Shown: in pieces, positions 36,299-45,831 of the stretch
Numbering within the stretch: position 1 is the stretch's first letter
How the letters are laid out: every line of letters begins with the position of its first letter
NCBI RefSeq assembly: GCF_030161095.1
Contig: NZ_BSPP01000004.1
Coordinates: 620,001-684,000 of the forward strand
Origin: Cypionkella aquatica
Lineage (GTDB): Bacteria; Pseudomonadota; Alphaproteobacteria; Rhodobacterales; Rhodobacteraceae
Length of the DNA stretch: 64,000 nucleotides
Direction of reading: 5' to 3'
The notes under the pieces: generated by a model
The model's input: the letters and a program-made list of their open reading frames with translations, nothing else
What the model was told of the DNA's origin: nothing
Database searches by the model: none
Translations under genes and position numbers: made by a program

Positions 36299-36515
36299 CA
36301 TCATAGCATCCTTCCCCAGGCGCCCCGCCCGGTCGGTTGTTTCGGCTATGATGGCAGGTCTCCTGACTCGCGGGTCGTGGCTTGCCTGCTCCTTCCCGCC
36401 GTGCGGCAGTGGATAACGCAGGTTCGCTCACCGCTTACAGTTGCGGGGGCAGTCACGGATTTGGTGGCTAATGCCTACACCACACCGTATTCCCTTTTCA
36501 TCCGACGCGGCTTTT
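36299..36515 (-). ncRNA. Cobalamin riboswitch with candidate expression platform
   Basis: On the minus strand, reading from 36515, the leader shows the conserved cobalamin-riboswitch blocks in order: AAAAGGGAA, GGTGTGGTG, GCCCCCGCAACTGTAAGCGG, the CCACTG and GGGAAGG segments, and the B12 box AGTCAGGAGACCTGCC (36368-36353). Downstream, CATCATAGC and GCTATGATG (36345-36353 with 36299-36307 on the plus-strand numbering) form a perfect 9-bp stem touching the end of the B12 box, a plausible switching helix. High cobalamin should turn the importer operon down. Confidence 0.93.
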
Positions 36516-36539
36516 CGCTTGGTCGGAACCATCGCCGCC

Positions 36540-36568
36540 AAGAGAAAGCGTTTGCGCCAAACTGTCAA
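36540..36568 (-). promoter_or_regulatory. Candidate promoter of the riboswitch operon
   Basis: On the minus strand a perfect TTGACA (36568-36563) is followed after 17 bases by TCTCTT (36545-36540), a weak -10. Transcription would start about 36,533, just before the riboswitch 5' end, which supports the assignment. The -10 is poor, so confidence is moderate. Confidence 0.45.
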
Positions 36569-36602
36569 TCCGAACAACGACAGGCTGGCGCAGTTTTGCG
36601 CC

Positions 36603-37721
36603 CTATACGACGTCCAGCCAGCCTTGCGCTTTAGACGACGCTTGGATGGTTTCCACCAAGGTCTGAATCCGCAGGCCTTTGCGGAAGTTGAACGGCTCGG
36701 GCGATTTGCCTGCGATGGTGTTGATATAGCCTGCAACTTCAATGGCTTTCAGGTCGTTAAAGCCCAACTGATGGCCTGCTGCTACGCAAAACAGGCCATA
36801 GGGCGCGTGATCGGGCCCAGCCTCGATGCGGCGGAAACCTTGACGGCCCTTGGCGGCGGCGGTGTCAAAATGGTGCAGCACATTGAAATGCTCTTGGCTG
36901 AACGCCAAAGCGCCCTTGGTGCCGTAAACCTCAAAATCATGCTGCATCTTGCGGCCGGTGGCGATCCAGTTGCCCTCGATACTGCCTGATGCGCCGTTCT
37001 CAAAACGCAGGAAGGCGCGGCCAATGTCATCGACGGTGACGGCTTTGCGGCCTCCTTTTCCATCGGGGCGCTCGGCAATCATGGTGACAAGATCGCCCAT
37101 TACGCGGGTGACCGGGCCGCAGAGAAATTCAGCAGTTGCAAGGGCATGGCTGCCAATATCGGCCAAAGCGCCACCACCTGCGGGGTCGTGGCGGAACGCA
37201 TAGGGGCCGCTTGCATCCGCCATATAATCTTCGGCGTGCAGGCCGCGATAGCCACGGATCTCGCCCAACTCTCCGGCCATGATCATCTCACGCGCCAGCG
37301 TCAGCATCGGGTTGCACAGATAGTTGAAGCCGACTTGGGTTTTCACGCCCTTTGCTTCAGCGGCCAAAGTCATCTCCAAGGCATCGGCAGCCATCGGCGC
37401 AAGTGGTTTTTCGCAATAGACATGCTTTCCGGCAGCGATTGCGGCAAGCGACATTTCCTTGTGCAAAGCGTTCGGCGCCGTGATCGACACCACATCAATC
37501 GCCGGATCGAGCATGATGCTGCGCCAATCGGCGGTGGCATGGGCAAAGCCCAAAGTCGTCGCGGCGCGGGCGGCGGCTTCAGGCGTGATGTCGGCGACGG
37601 TGTGCAACTCCAGATCAAACGGCAGTTCGAACACGCGCGGGGCCGAGGTAAAGCCAAACACATGCGCCTTGCCCATAAAGCCGGTGCCGATCAGGCCGAT
37701 GCGAAGTTTCGGTTTGCTCAT
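36603..37721 (-). CDS. Gfo/Idh/MocA-family NAD(P)-dependent oxidoreductase
   Basis: A 372-aa sugar or polyol dehydrogenase-like enzyme. N-terminal Rossmann fold IGLIGTGFMGKAH, the catalytic EKP motif (HVYCEKPLA), and GGGALADIGSHALATAEFL with the expected catalytic His. Family members oxidise inositol, hexuronates or rarer sugars. ATG at 37721 has AAGGAT upstream. It lies on the minus strand just upstream of the riboswitch operon but reads toward it; no transport genes are attached, so the substrate is open. Confidence 0.9.
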   Translation of the reverse strand: MSKPKLRIGLIGTGFMGKAHVFGFTSAPRVFELPFDLELHTVADITPEAAARAATTLGFAHATADWRSIMLDPAIDVVSITAPNALHKEMSLAAIAAGKHVYCEKPLAPMAADALEMTLAAEAKGVKTQVGFNYLCNPMLTLAREMIMAGELGEIRGYRGLHAEDYMADASGPYAFRHDPAGGGALADIGSHALATAEFLCGPVTRVMGDLVTMIAERPDGKGGRKAVTVDDIGRAFLRFENGASGSIEGNWIATGRKMQHDFEVYGTKGALAFSQEHFNVLHHFDTAAAKGRQGFRRIEAGPDHAPYGLFCVAAGHQLGFNDLKAIEVAGYINTIAGKSPEPFNFRKGLRIQTLVETIQASSKAQGWLDVV

Positions 37722-37844
37722 GTCTGGGATCCTTGAGGGCTGCAAAAAGGCGATGAAATCCGCCATAGAGTTGGGGGCTGATCTGGTCAAGCGGCAGGAA
37801 TTTTTGCACGGGCGAGGATCGTCAAATCCCATCAATGCTTGGAT

Positions 37845-38027
37845 TTAACGGCGCTGCTCGGCCAACAGATCGACAAAAGCGTGTCGCGGTGGTGGCATGA
37901 AGCGGCGCAAGAAATACAGCCGCGGGCCATCCAACGGCGTCCACAAATCGGGCAGCGCCTGCACCAAAACGCCCCTGTTCAGATGCGGCTGCGACCAGGT
38001 CTGAAAGATGCAGATCATACCATTTGG
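37845..38027 (-). pseudogene. C-terminal remnant of a LysR-type regulator
   Basis: About 60 residues on the minus strand read like the end of a LysR ligand domain: SQPHLNRGVLVQALPDLW, then LYFLRRFMPPPRHAFVDLL. The conserved PHL-x-x-G-x-LV-x-x-LPD and final RRHMPP-x-x-RAFVDFL patterns are clear. There is no DNA-binding half: the open frame upstream turns into unrelated sequence and meets the end of the adjacent glycosyltransferase gene at 38071. This looks like a deletion scar. Confidence 0.75.
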
Positions 38028-38070
38028 CGCAATCGAACGCGATTGTGGGGATGGCTTAGACGGCGGTGAT

Positions 38071-39228
38071 TTAAGCGCGGGCGCGGCTTTGGGCAAGGTC
38101 GCGCAAGATCTCGGCGCTGCGGGTTGCGCCGTTCAGGTTGATGGCAAGGGCGCGGCTGGGCATCGGGCGTTCGATTTCTGCTTTGATTGCTGCCGCCAAA
38201 CTGGTGGCGGTCAAGCTGGACTCGGTCAGCGCGCGGCAGCGGCCAAGGGATTTCAGCAACGTGGCGCGGTCGGTCTGCTCGGTTTCGCCATCGACGGCAT
38301 AGGGCACCAGAAGGGCGCGGCAGCCAGCCATCAGCACATCTGCTACCGTGTTGTAACCAGCTTGCGAGACGGAAAGTTTCGCGCCACGCATCAAGCTCGC
38401 AAGATCGACCCGAAACCGGGCCAATGTGACATTGGGCGGCAACTTGGCGTTCAGCGCGTCATAATCGGCTTGGGCTAAATTCGGCCCGGTGATGATCAGC
38501 CAGTTCGCAAGGTGCGGCAGCAAAGCAGCAGCACCGATAGCGTCGGTGATCAGGTGCTTGCCCGCAGCCCCGCCGCCTGCCGAAACCAGCACGTCAAACG
38601 TCTCGGTTGGCAGCGGGGGGGCTGGCGGGCAGACAAGGCCCGAATAGGCGATGGGTTTGGTGAGTTGATCGGCCAAAGCAAAGCTGTCGCCGAGTGCTGC
38701 AAAGCTGGGATCGCCGTGCACCAAGACCAGATCAAAGGCGGATTCGACCAGCGCCACGGTTTCCTCATTGCGGCCCGGCTTGATGCGGCGCTGCAAAATG
38801 TCGCGCACCGAGCTGACCAGCGCCGGGCGCGATTCGCTGGCTTGGATCGCGTCGATCAGCGGCAGTAATTCAAACCGGACTTGGCGGCGGCCAAATGGGA
38901 AAGCTTCGGTCAGCACAATATCGGGTTTTGCGGCATGGTAGGCGGCCAGAAGCTGATTTTTGCGGGCTTCAAGATAGGCGGCATCGGCAGGTTCGCCGCT
39001 GGCAGTCACCAAGCCCGCAAATTCGCTGCCAGCGACCGCGAGGGGTGGCAGGGCAATATGCGAGATACCGGGGCCGGGAAACCCCTGAACCGGCAGCCCG
39101 CCAGTCACAAGCGTCACCTCCATACCCAGATCAAGCATGGCGCGGGCAATGCGGCTGGCGCGAGCAAGGTGGCCAATACCCAAAAGATGCTGAACGTAAA
39201 AGAACACTGACGGCGATTTTGGGGTCAT
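38071..39228 (-). CDS. GT28/MurG-like glycosyltransferase
   Basis: A 385-aa GT-B enzyme. HLLGIGHLARASRIARAML at the N-terminus is the MurG/GT28-type acceptor loop, and the second half holds VLVSAGGGAAGKHLI and LMRGAKLSVSQAGYNTVADVLMAGCRALLVPYA, the nucleotide-sugar binding pattern. It overlaps the middle glycosyltransferase gene by 4 bp and is the last of three coupled transferase genes. It resembles the first of the three (40472-41683). Acceptor and donor unknown. Confidence 0.88.
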   Translation of the reverse strand: MTPKSPSVFFYVQHLLGIGHLARASRIARAMLDLGMEVTLVTGGLPVQGFPGPGISHIALPPLAVAGSEFAGLVTASGEPADAAYLEARKNQLLAAYHAAKPDIVLTEAFPFGRRQVRFELLPLIDAIQASESRPALVSSVRDILQRRIKPGRNEETVALVESAFDLVLVHGDPSFAALGDSFALADQLTKPIAYSGLVCPPAPPLPTETFDVLVSAGGGAAGKHLITDAIGAAALLPHLANWLIITGPNLAQADYDALNAKLPPNVTLARFRVDLASLMRGAKLSVSQAGYNTVADVLMAGCRALLVPYAVDGETEQTDRATLLKSLGRCRALTESSLTATSLAAAIKAEIERPMPSRALAINLNGATRSAEILRDLAQSRARA

Positions 39229-40475
39229 GGATGCACGCCTTCGGCCGCGAACAGGGCCACCAGTTCATCAACGCTGCGATGATAATCCAGCGTGGTGCGG
39301 ACTTTTTTGGCAGCAGCCTCGCCATATTGCTGGCGCAGGCTGGGCGAGGTGATTGCAGTTTGCAAGGCCGCAGAAAGGGCTGCGGTATCGTCGGGAGCGA
39401 CAAGCCAGCCGTTTTCCGCGTTGCTGAACAGCTCGGGGATGCCAGAGATATTGGTGGACAGGCAGGCAAGACCTTGGCTTGCGGCCTCGACCAGAACATT
39501 TGGCAAACCGTCGCGATCGCCATCGGCGGTGATCCGGCAGGCAAGGGCGAACAGATCTGACTCGCGATAGGCGGCCAGAACCTCGGCCTGATCGACTGCA
39601 CCTTGCCAGCGGATGCGATCTGCAATGCCAAGACTTTCGGCAAGGCTTTGCAGATCAGATCGTTGCGCGCCCCCGCCCAGATGGGTGAAGCGCCATTGCA
39701 GATCGGCGGGCAGCAAAGCCAGCGCGCGCAGAAGGGTGTCGTAGCCCTTTTTCGGAACCGCGCGGCCAACGCTGACAATTTGAACCGGATCAGCGGCGTC
39801 TGAACCGTCGCGCGCGGGACGGCTTTCTGTAAAGGGAGGGAAGCGATCAAGATTCAGGCCGTGATAGCTGAGATGCACAGTTGCCGGATTTTGCGCCAAG
39901 GATTGCAGGTGCTTATGGCCCATCTCGGTACAAGTCACTGTCCAGTGCGCGCGGTTTAGTTTGGCCGCCAGTTCCCAATCAGGCGAGGTCCAGATGTCTT
40001 TGGCATGGGCAGAGACGCTCCATCCCAGACCCATGATCCGCGCAGCATAATCTGTGACGGATGCAGGGGTGTGTATGAAATGCGCATGCAGCCACGCGCC
40101 GTCCTGCGGCCATTCGGCGACCAGAACCGCCGCTTGCCCAAACCGACGCAGACGATTTCGGCTGCGGTCGCGCCACAGGTCTGCCAACCAGCCTTGCAGA
40201 GCCACTTTGAACCCGGGCTGACGGCGCGCGGCCCAAAGCCCGCGCAAGACCCGCATGGGTTCTTTGTGCAGGTATTCTGGCAGGTAAAGCAGATCCGCTT
40301 CGATTTCGTCATGCACTGCATGCCGCTTTTTGTCGGTTGGATGGCGGAGCGACACGATCACAAGTTTGAAGCCCGCCAGTTCCAATCCGCGCAATTCTTG
40401 CACGATAAAGGTCTCTGACAGCCGTGGGTAGCCTTTCAGCACCACCACGAGTCGTTGTCTGGCGGCAGCAGTCAA
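39225..40475 (-). CDS. GT4-family glycosyltransferase
   Basis: A 416-aa GT-B retaining transferase. N-terminal LKGYPRLSETFIVQELRGLE, a later VGRAVPKKGYDTLLRALALL, and the donor-site E-x7-E-like region NVLVEAASQGLACLSTNISGIPEL. These match the GT4 clan used in exopolysaccharide and lipopolysaccharide assembly. Linked by 4-bp overlaps to transferase genes on both sides. Sugar specificity unknown. Confidence 0.88.
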   Translation of the reverse strand: MTAAARQRLVVVLKGYPRLSETFIVQELRGLELAGFKLVIVSLRHPTDKKRHAVHDEIEADLLYLPEYLHKEPMRVLRGLWAARRQPGFKVALQGWLADLWRDRSRNRLRRFGQAAVLVAEWPQDGAWLHAHFIHTPASVTDYAARIMGLGWSVSAHAKDIWTSPDWELAAKLNRAHWTVTCTEMGHKHLQSLAQNPATVHLSYHGLNLDRFPPFTESRPARDGSDAADPVQIVSVGRAVPKKGYDTLLRALALLPADLQWRFTHLGGGAQRSDLQSLAESLGIADRIRWQGAVDQAEVLAAYRESDLFALACRITADGDRDGLPNVLVEAASQGLACLSTNISGIPELFSNAENGWLVAPDDTAALSAALQTAITSPSLRQQYGEAAAKKVRTTLDYHRSVDELVALFAAEGVHP

Positions 40476-41683
40476 GTTGCGAACCGCAATGAGCTGGGGT
40501 GTTTGGAGCGGGTGGCCAAGTCTTCGCCGACCAGCCGCGCAATGTTGGTCAGACCTTCAAGATGCAGGCCGGGGGTGGCATCTGATGGCAGCGGCCGTCC
40601 GGGCAAGGCGCGCAAGGCGGCCGCCATTCGGGCTGGATCGGCGGCTTCTTCCGGCAGCAGCATCTCGATCATGCCAAGTTCAGCGGCACGGGTGGCGCGC
40701 AAAAGTTGTTCCTCGCGTGGGGTGGTGCGGGGCACGATCAACGCCGGTTTGTCGAAAGACAAAATTTCGCAATAGGTGTTATAGCCGCCCATCGCGACGA
40801 CACCAGCCGAGCCTGCAATCAGCTCTTCCATCCGCGTGTCGAACTCGATCACTTCGATCTGCGGGATACTTTGGCCTTTACGCATGAACTCAGCGCGTTG
40901 GTCGGCGGGCATGTAGGGACCAAGCACCACTAGGGCCTTTTGGTCAAGGCTGGCGTCATGCAGATAGGCGTTCAGCACATTGTCGATCAGATCAGCGCCG
41001 TCGCCACCACCGCCCGTGGTCACCAGCAGATAGTCGCTTTCACGGCGCTTTTCCGACAGCTTTTCCTGCGCCGAGCGGCGTTGCAGAAAGCCCACAAACT
41101 CCATCCTGTCGCGCACCGATTGCGGCACATCAAGGCCGGTCAGCGGGTCGTAGAAATCCGGCGGGCCATAGACCCATATGTGATCATAGGTGCGGTCAAT
41201 CTTGCCCATCACATCGTTGCGCTTCCATTCGGCATCCAGCAGATGCGGCGCATCCATCACCTCACGAAGGCCAAGCACAAGTGTTGTGCCTTTGGCTTTG
41301 AGATAGGCGAGGGTTTCTTCGATCTCACCGCGCAGGCCCATCGGCTCTTTGTCGACGATGAAGATATCGGGGGCGAAGCTTTCGGCGGTATGCCGGATGA
41401 TCGAGCGGCGCATCTTGATCGTGTCAGCCACGTCAATGTGGGTCGCAAGCGACGAATATTCGCCATTGCGCAGTTTGATCACGCTGGGGATTTTCACGAA
41501 ATCAACGCGAGCACGGTAATCAAACGCCCCCGCGATCTGCGAGCCAGAAACGATCAGGACCATCAAGCCGCTGTATTCCTGCACCAAAGCATGCGCGATC
41601 GTCCGGCAACGCCGCAGATGGCCCAGACCGAACGTGTCGTGGCTATACATCAAAATCCGCGCGTTTTCCAAAGAGTGCTTCAT
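40472..41683 (-). CDS. GT28/MurG-like glycosyltransferase
   Basis: A 403-aa GT-B enzyme with HDTFGLGHLRRCRTIAHAL near the N-terminus and VVAMGGYNTYCEILSFDKPALIVPRT near residue 290, the same layout as the third gene of the set. ATG at 41683 has GAGGTAAAGTG upstream. It begins the three-gene transferase unit, 63 bp after the ABC permease gene with no terminator between, so it may belong to the transporter transcript. Confidence 0.88.
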   Translation of the reverse strand: MKHSLENARILMYSHDTFGLGHLRRCRTIAHALVQEYSGLMVLIVSGSQIAGAFDYRARVDFVKIPSVIKLRNGEYSSLATHIDVADTIKMRRSIIRHTAESFAPDIFIVDKEPMGLRGEIEETLAYLKAKGTTLVLGLREVMDAPHLLDAEWKRNDVMGKIDRTYDHIWVYGPPDFYDPLTGLDVPQSVRDRMEFVGFLQRRSAQEKLSEKRRESDYLLVTTGGGGDGADLIDNVLNAYLHDASLDQKALVVLGPYMPADQRAEFMRKGQSIPQIEVIEFDTRMEELIAGSAGVVAMGGYNTYCEILSFDKPALIVPRTTPREEQLLRATRAAELGMIEMLLPEEAADPARMAAALRALPGRPLPSDATPGLHLEGLTNIARLVGEDLATRSKHPSSLRFAT

Positions 41684-41746
41684 TCACTTTACCTCGGAGC
41701 GGATGGTTGAAGATCGGCGGCCTGGAGTGGTCATCGGGCGAACCTG

Positions 41747-42943
41747 CTATTGCGCATAGGGATCGGCGGCATCGCGTAACCCGTCGCCGAGGAAATTGAA
41801 AGCAAGGATCACCAGAATGACCGGGATCACCGGGAACATCAGCCACGGATACAGCGCGATGATGTTGACGCTGCGCGCCTCGGTCAACAGGATGCCCCAG
41901 CTGGAGATCGGTGCGCGCAACCCGATGCCAAGGAAGCTGAGCGCTGTTTCGCCCAAGATCATGCCGGGGATGGTCAAGGTAGCCGAGGCGATCAGATGTG
42001 ACATGAAACCCGGGATCATATGGCGGCCAATGATGCGCGTGCTGCCCGCGCCCATCAGGCGGGCGGCGAGCACATAATCTTCCTCTCGCAACGCCAGCAG
42101 CTTGGATCGCACGCCACGGGCAAGCCCGGTCCAATCCAGCAAGCCAAGGATCACGGTGATGCCGATATAGACCAGGATCGGGCTCCACGTCACCGGGATG
42201 ATCGCTGCAAGCGCCATCCACAGCGGTATCGACGGGATAGATTGCAAAACCTCGATCACGCGCTGGGTGATCGCATCGAACCAGCCGCCGTGATAGCCCG
42301 CAAGGCCACCGATAACGATCCCCAGAATAAAGCTCATGGTGACGCCAAGGATGCCGATGGTCAAAGATATGCGCGCGCCGTAGATCGTGCGCGACAGCAC
42401 ATCGCGGCCAAGGCGGTCGGTGCCAAGCAGGAAAAACTGCCCGCCCTTGGCCGGGCAAACCAAATGGGTGTCGCCCGGAACTAAGCCCCAGAAATTATAG
42501 CTGTCGCCCTCACAGAAAAACCGCAGTTTTTGCACTTGGGTCACATCGTCGGTGTAAATGCGTTGAAGCGTATCCATATCCAGCACTTGCGTGCGGCCAT
42601 AGACAAAGGGGCCGACAAAGCTGCCCTCGTGAAAAAGATGCACGGTTTGCGGCGGCGCATAGATGAAATCGGTATTGCGGGCCTGTTGGTTGTAGGGGGC
42701 CAGAAACTCGGAAATCAGGATAGAGCCATACATGATCAGAAGGAAGATGCCGCAATAATAGGCCATCTTGTGCTTGCGAAACTGCCACCACATCAGTTGC
42801 AGCTGCGAGGCCTGCGCGAATTTCGACTTGGCAGAGGCAGCGTTTTCGGCCTCATACGGATCAAACGGCGCGTCCGAGACATAGTGCTGCATCGCTGCAC
42901 CGGGGGCAGGCAACGAGGTGGGCTGATCGGTTGGATTGCTCAT
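41747..42943 (-). CDS. OppC-type ABC importer permease
   Basis: A 398-aa permease of the dipeptide/oligopeptide class, with an N-terminal cytoplasmic stretch, one helix, a long periplasmic loop of about 110 residues with a CEG/VCPAKGG pair of Cys, and then GTDRLGRDVLSRTIYGARISL and the EAA-type loop AARLMGAGSTRIIGRHMIP. The long loop is typical of YejE/AppC subgroups. It overlaps oppB-like by 4 bp. Confidence 0.92.
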   Translation of the reverse strand: MSNPTDQPTSLPAPGAAMQHYVSDAPFDPYEAENAASAKSKFAQASQLQLMWWQFRKHKMAYYCGIFLLIMYGSILISEFLAPYNQQARNTDFIYAPPQTVHLFHEGSFVGPFVYGRTQVLDMDTLQRIYTDDVTQVQKLRFFCEGDSYNFWGLVPGDTHLVCPAKGGQFFLLGTDRLGRDVLSRTIYGARISLTIGILGVTMSFILGIVIGGLAGYHGGWFDAITQRVIEVLQSIPSIPLWMALAAIIPVTWSPILVYIGITVILGLLDWTGLARGVRSKLLALREEDYVLAARLMGAGSTRIIGRHMIPGFMSHLIASATLTIPGMILGETALSFLGIGLRAPISSWGILLTEARSVNIIALYPWLMFPVIPVILVILAFNFLGDGLRDAADPYAQ

Positions 42944-43938
42944 TTGCTGCTTCCTTTGCCCAGTCGGATGCGCGGGTCAAGAAACGTTAGTGCGATGTCG
43001 GAAATCAGCACGCCGATCACGGTCAGAAAGGCCAGAAACATCAGGAATGATCCCGCCAGATACATGTCCTGACTTTGCAGGGCACGGATCAGCATCGGCC
43101 CGGTGGTTTCCAGCGACAGCACGATTGCGGTCACCTCTGCCCCCGAGATCATCGCAGGCAGGATAGAGCCGATGTCCGAGATGAAAAAGTTAAGCGCCAT
43201 CCGCAGCGGGTACTTCAACAGAACCTTGGTCGGGTGCAGCCCCTTGGCGCGGGCGGTGGTGACATATTGTTTGTGCAATTCGTCCAGCAGGTTGGCACGC
43301 AGACGGCGCACCATCGCAGCCGTGCCAGCCGTGCCAATGATCACCACGGGAATCCAGATATGCGACAGGATCGACGACAGCTTTGCCCAGCTCATCGGTT
43401 CGTTCAGGAATTGCTGATCCATCAGATTGCCGATGGAAACCCCAAACCAGATATTGGCGAAATACATCATCACCAGCGCCAGCATGAAATTCGGCACTGC
43501 AATTCCGATCAGGCCAAGGAAAGTCAGACCATAATCGCCCCAACTGTATTTATGGGTCGCGGAATAGATGCCAATGGGAAAGGCGATGATCCATGTGAAC
43601 AGTATGGTGACGGTGGACAACAGCACGGTCAGCCATAGCCGATCCCCCACAACCTCATTCACCGGCAGGCGATATTCAAACGAATAGCCGAAATCGCCGT
43701 GCAACATGCCGCCGACCCACCAGAAATAACGCACCACCTGCGGCTGATCAAAGCCATAGCGTTCGCGCAGCATGTCAATCTCGGCCAAATCAGCGGACTC
43801 GCCCAGGGCGCGCAGCTCGGAGACATAGCTTTCAAAGTAATCGCCGGGTGGCAGTTCAATGATGAAAAACACCAGAACCGAGATCAGAAACAGCGTCGGG
43901 ATCATCGCAAGGCTGCGCAGGATGACATAGCGAAACAT
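42940..43938 (-). CDS. OppB-type ABC importer permease
   Basis: A 332-aa permease, MFRYVILRSLAMIPTLFLIS at the N-terminus, with six helices and the TARAKGLHPTKVLLKYPLRMAL coupling loop. It follows the binding-protein gene by three bases and overlaps the OppC-type gene. With that gene it forms the membrane channel. Confidence 0.93.
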   Translation of the reverse strand: MFRYVILRSLAMIPTLFLISVLVFFIIELPPGDYFESYVSELRALGESADLAEIDMLRERYGFDQPQVVRYFWWVGGMLHGDFGYSFEYRLPVNEVVGDRLWLTVLLSTVTILFTWIIAFPIGIYSATHKYSWGDYGLTFLGLIGIAVPNFMLALVMMYFANIWFGVSIGNLMDQQFLNEPMSWAKLSSILSHIWIPVVIIGTAGTAAMVRRLRANLLDELHKQYVTTARAKGLHPTKVLLKYPLRMALNFFISDIGSILPAMISGAEVTAIVLSLETTGPMLIRALQSQDMYLAGSFLMFLAFLTVIGVLISDIALTFLDPRIRLGKGSSK

Positions 43939-43941
43939 GGG

Positions 43942-45831
43942 CTATTCCCTCGCCATGTAGAACGTGTCGGGCATGTAGGCGCCCAAAAAGCTTGTGGGGG
44001 TAAAGCCATACAATGCGTCATTGGGGATGTTGCGCATACGGACCGCGCGCACGATTGGCTGCGGTGCTGCATTGACGGTGCCGATAGAGAACACCTGATC
44101 CGCCCAAAGTCGCAGCATTTCACCCCAGATCCGCGTGCGCTGCGGCGTGGTGGTGCTGGCGCGCCACCGGTGCAACAGTTCTATTAACTGAATAGCTTCG
44201 GGCATATCCGGGGCCTTGCCGGCAGTCTGCGCCGAGGCATACCAAGTTCCCCAGACCGGCCATTGCAGCTGATCGGCGCTGGTGGGTGCCAGCCCATCGG
44301 GCGACATGTCGGCGGTGGGCACGGCGTTGTCGAGCCCCTGCCAGACCGCCATCTGCACCTCTCCGCCCATCGCGCGGCTGCGGAAGACGTCGCGCTGGGT
44401 CGAGCGGATGTAAATGGCGATGCCGACATCACGCATGTGGTCGGTGATCAGTTCCAGCACATCGACTTCCATCGTGCTTTCGCCTGCCGTCTCAACCACG
44501 ATGCCCGCCTGCCTGCCATCGGGCAGCAGCCGGATATTGCCACCGCCGCGCTCGGTCAAACCCAATTCATCCAGCAGCGCATTCGCAAGATCGGGGTCAT
44601 ATTGCGCCCAAGCGCTGGCATATTCGGGTTTGTACAGCTGGCTGTCCGGCAAGATCGTATCGGCACTTTCGCGGCCAAGGCCGAAGAAGTTGACCTTGTT
44701 CAACTCTTTACGGTTGATCGCCACTGACAAAGCACGGCGCATCCGAACGTCTTGGAACAGCTTGCGCCACACCGGATCGTTGCAGTTCAGGTTGGGCAGC
44801 AAAGACACGCTTGACCCTTGCGTGCGCCGCCACAGTGAAACCTTCAGCGGATGCTGTTTTTCGGCCTGTTTCATCAGCGTATAGTCGGGGAAAGTTATGC
44901 CATTGGCCTGAAGATCGCTTTCACCGGTTGCGGTTTTGGCCGCGATAATCTCGGCCGAGGCGACGGCCAGTACGATGCGATCAAAGTAGGGCAGTTGTTG
45001 GCCCATCTGATCGACGCGGTGATAATAGGGATTACGCTCGAACACGAATTGCTCGGCTGGGGGGGCGGTGCGCGGACGCCAAGCCTCAAGCGTGGGCAGA
45101 TCGGGGTTTTCCGGGCGGATGCTTCGCACCATTTTGGCATGTAAGCTTTGCCAATCATCGACGCGGTTGATCTCGACCAGTTCGGCCAGCTTCTCGGGTG
45201 TTTGATAGCTGGCGTGGAATTGGCGCATATATTGATGCGGCGCGAACAGGATCAGTGGGAGCGGGGCGGCGAGTTTCGGCAGAAAATCCGGCATCGGGCT
45301 GGCAAAGGTATAGCGCACGGTCAGCGGGTCGATCACCTCAAACGCGACGACCTTGCCATCGGCGATCAGATCGACCGGTGGCCCGCCGCGATAGAGCTCT
45401 GGGTTGTTCATCATGTCGCGCCAGCAATATTCAAAATCGGCGGCGGTGAACGGGCTGCCATCCGACCAGCGATGGCCTTCCCGCAGATGCAGCGTGTAGA
45501 TTCGGTCGTCTTCGGCCTCAAATCCCGCCAGCAGATCGGGTGCCAACCGAAGATCGGCATTATAGCCGACCAATCGCGCATAGCTGTAAATCGGGATAAG
45601 CCGCACATCCCGCTGGCCACTGATCAGCATGCGCAGGCTGCCAGAATACCGCCCGGTAGAACGCCCCATGGCGGGCAGATCGACAACGCGCGGGTTGCGC
45701 GGCAGGCGTTCGGGCAGGGGAGGCAGAGTGCCCAAGCGCACTTCAGCGGCCAAAGACGGCGCTTCGGCAAAGCTGATGCTGGGCAGGGCGACCGAGGCGA
45801 GCAGGGTCAAAGCAGTGCGGCGGGTGATCAT
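43942..45831 (-). CDS. Family 5 (OppA-like) periplasmic binding protein
   Basis: A 629-aa binding protein. The N-terminus has a twin-arginine-like signal ([20 protein letters not shown]). The body has LREGHRWSDGSPFTAADFEYCW and RMRRALSVAINRKELN, both OppA/NikA/DppA signatures. Long members of this family bind peptides, but also sugars, opines and nickel complexes. It overlaps the ATPase gene by 4 bp. The cargo is unknown; the adjacent glycosyltransferases raise an oligosaccharide-linked possibility. Confidence 0.92.
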   Translation of the reverse strand: MITRRTALTLLASVALPSISFAEAPSLAAEVRLGTLPPLPERLPRNPRVVDLPAMGRSTGRYSGSLRMLISGQRDVRLIPIYSYARLVGYNADLRLAPDLLAGFEAEDDRIYTLHLREGHRWSDGSPFTAADFEYCWRDMMNNPELYRGGPPVDLIADGKVVAFEVIDPLTVRYTFASPMPDFLPKLAAPLPLILFAPHQYMRQFHASYQTPEKLAELVEINRVDDWQSLHAKMVRSIRPENPDLPTLEAWRPRTAPPAEQFVFERNPYYHRVDQMGQQLPYFDRIVLAVASAEIIAAKTATGESDLQANGITFPDYTLMKQAEKQHPLKVSLWRRTQGSSVSLLPNLNCNDPVWRKLFQDVRMRRALSVAINRKELNKVNFFGLGRESADTILPDSQLYKPEYASAWAQYDPDLANALLDELGLTERGGGNIRLLPDGRQAGIVVETAGESTMEVDVLELITDHMRDVGIAIYIRSTQRDVFRSRAMGGEVQMAVWQGLDNAVPTADMSPDGLAPTSADQLQWPVWGTWYASAQTAGKAPDMPEAIQLIELLHRWRASTTTPQRTRIWGEMLRLWADQVFSIGTVNAAPQPIVRAVRMRNIPNDALYGFTPTSFLGAYMPDTFYMARE

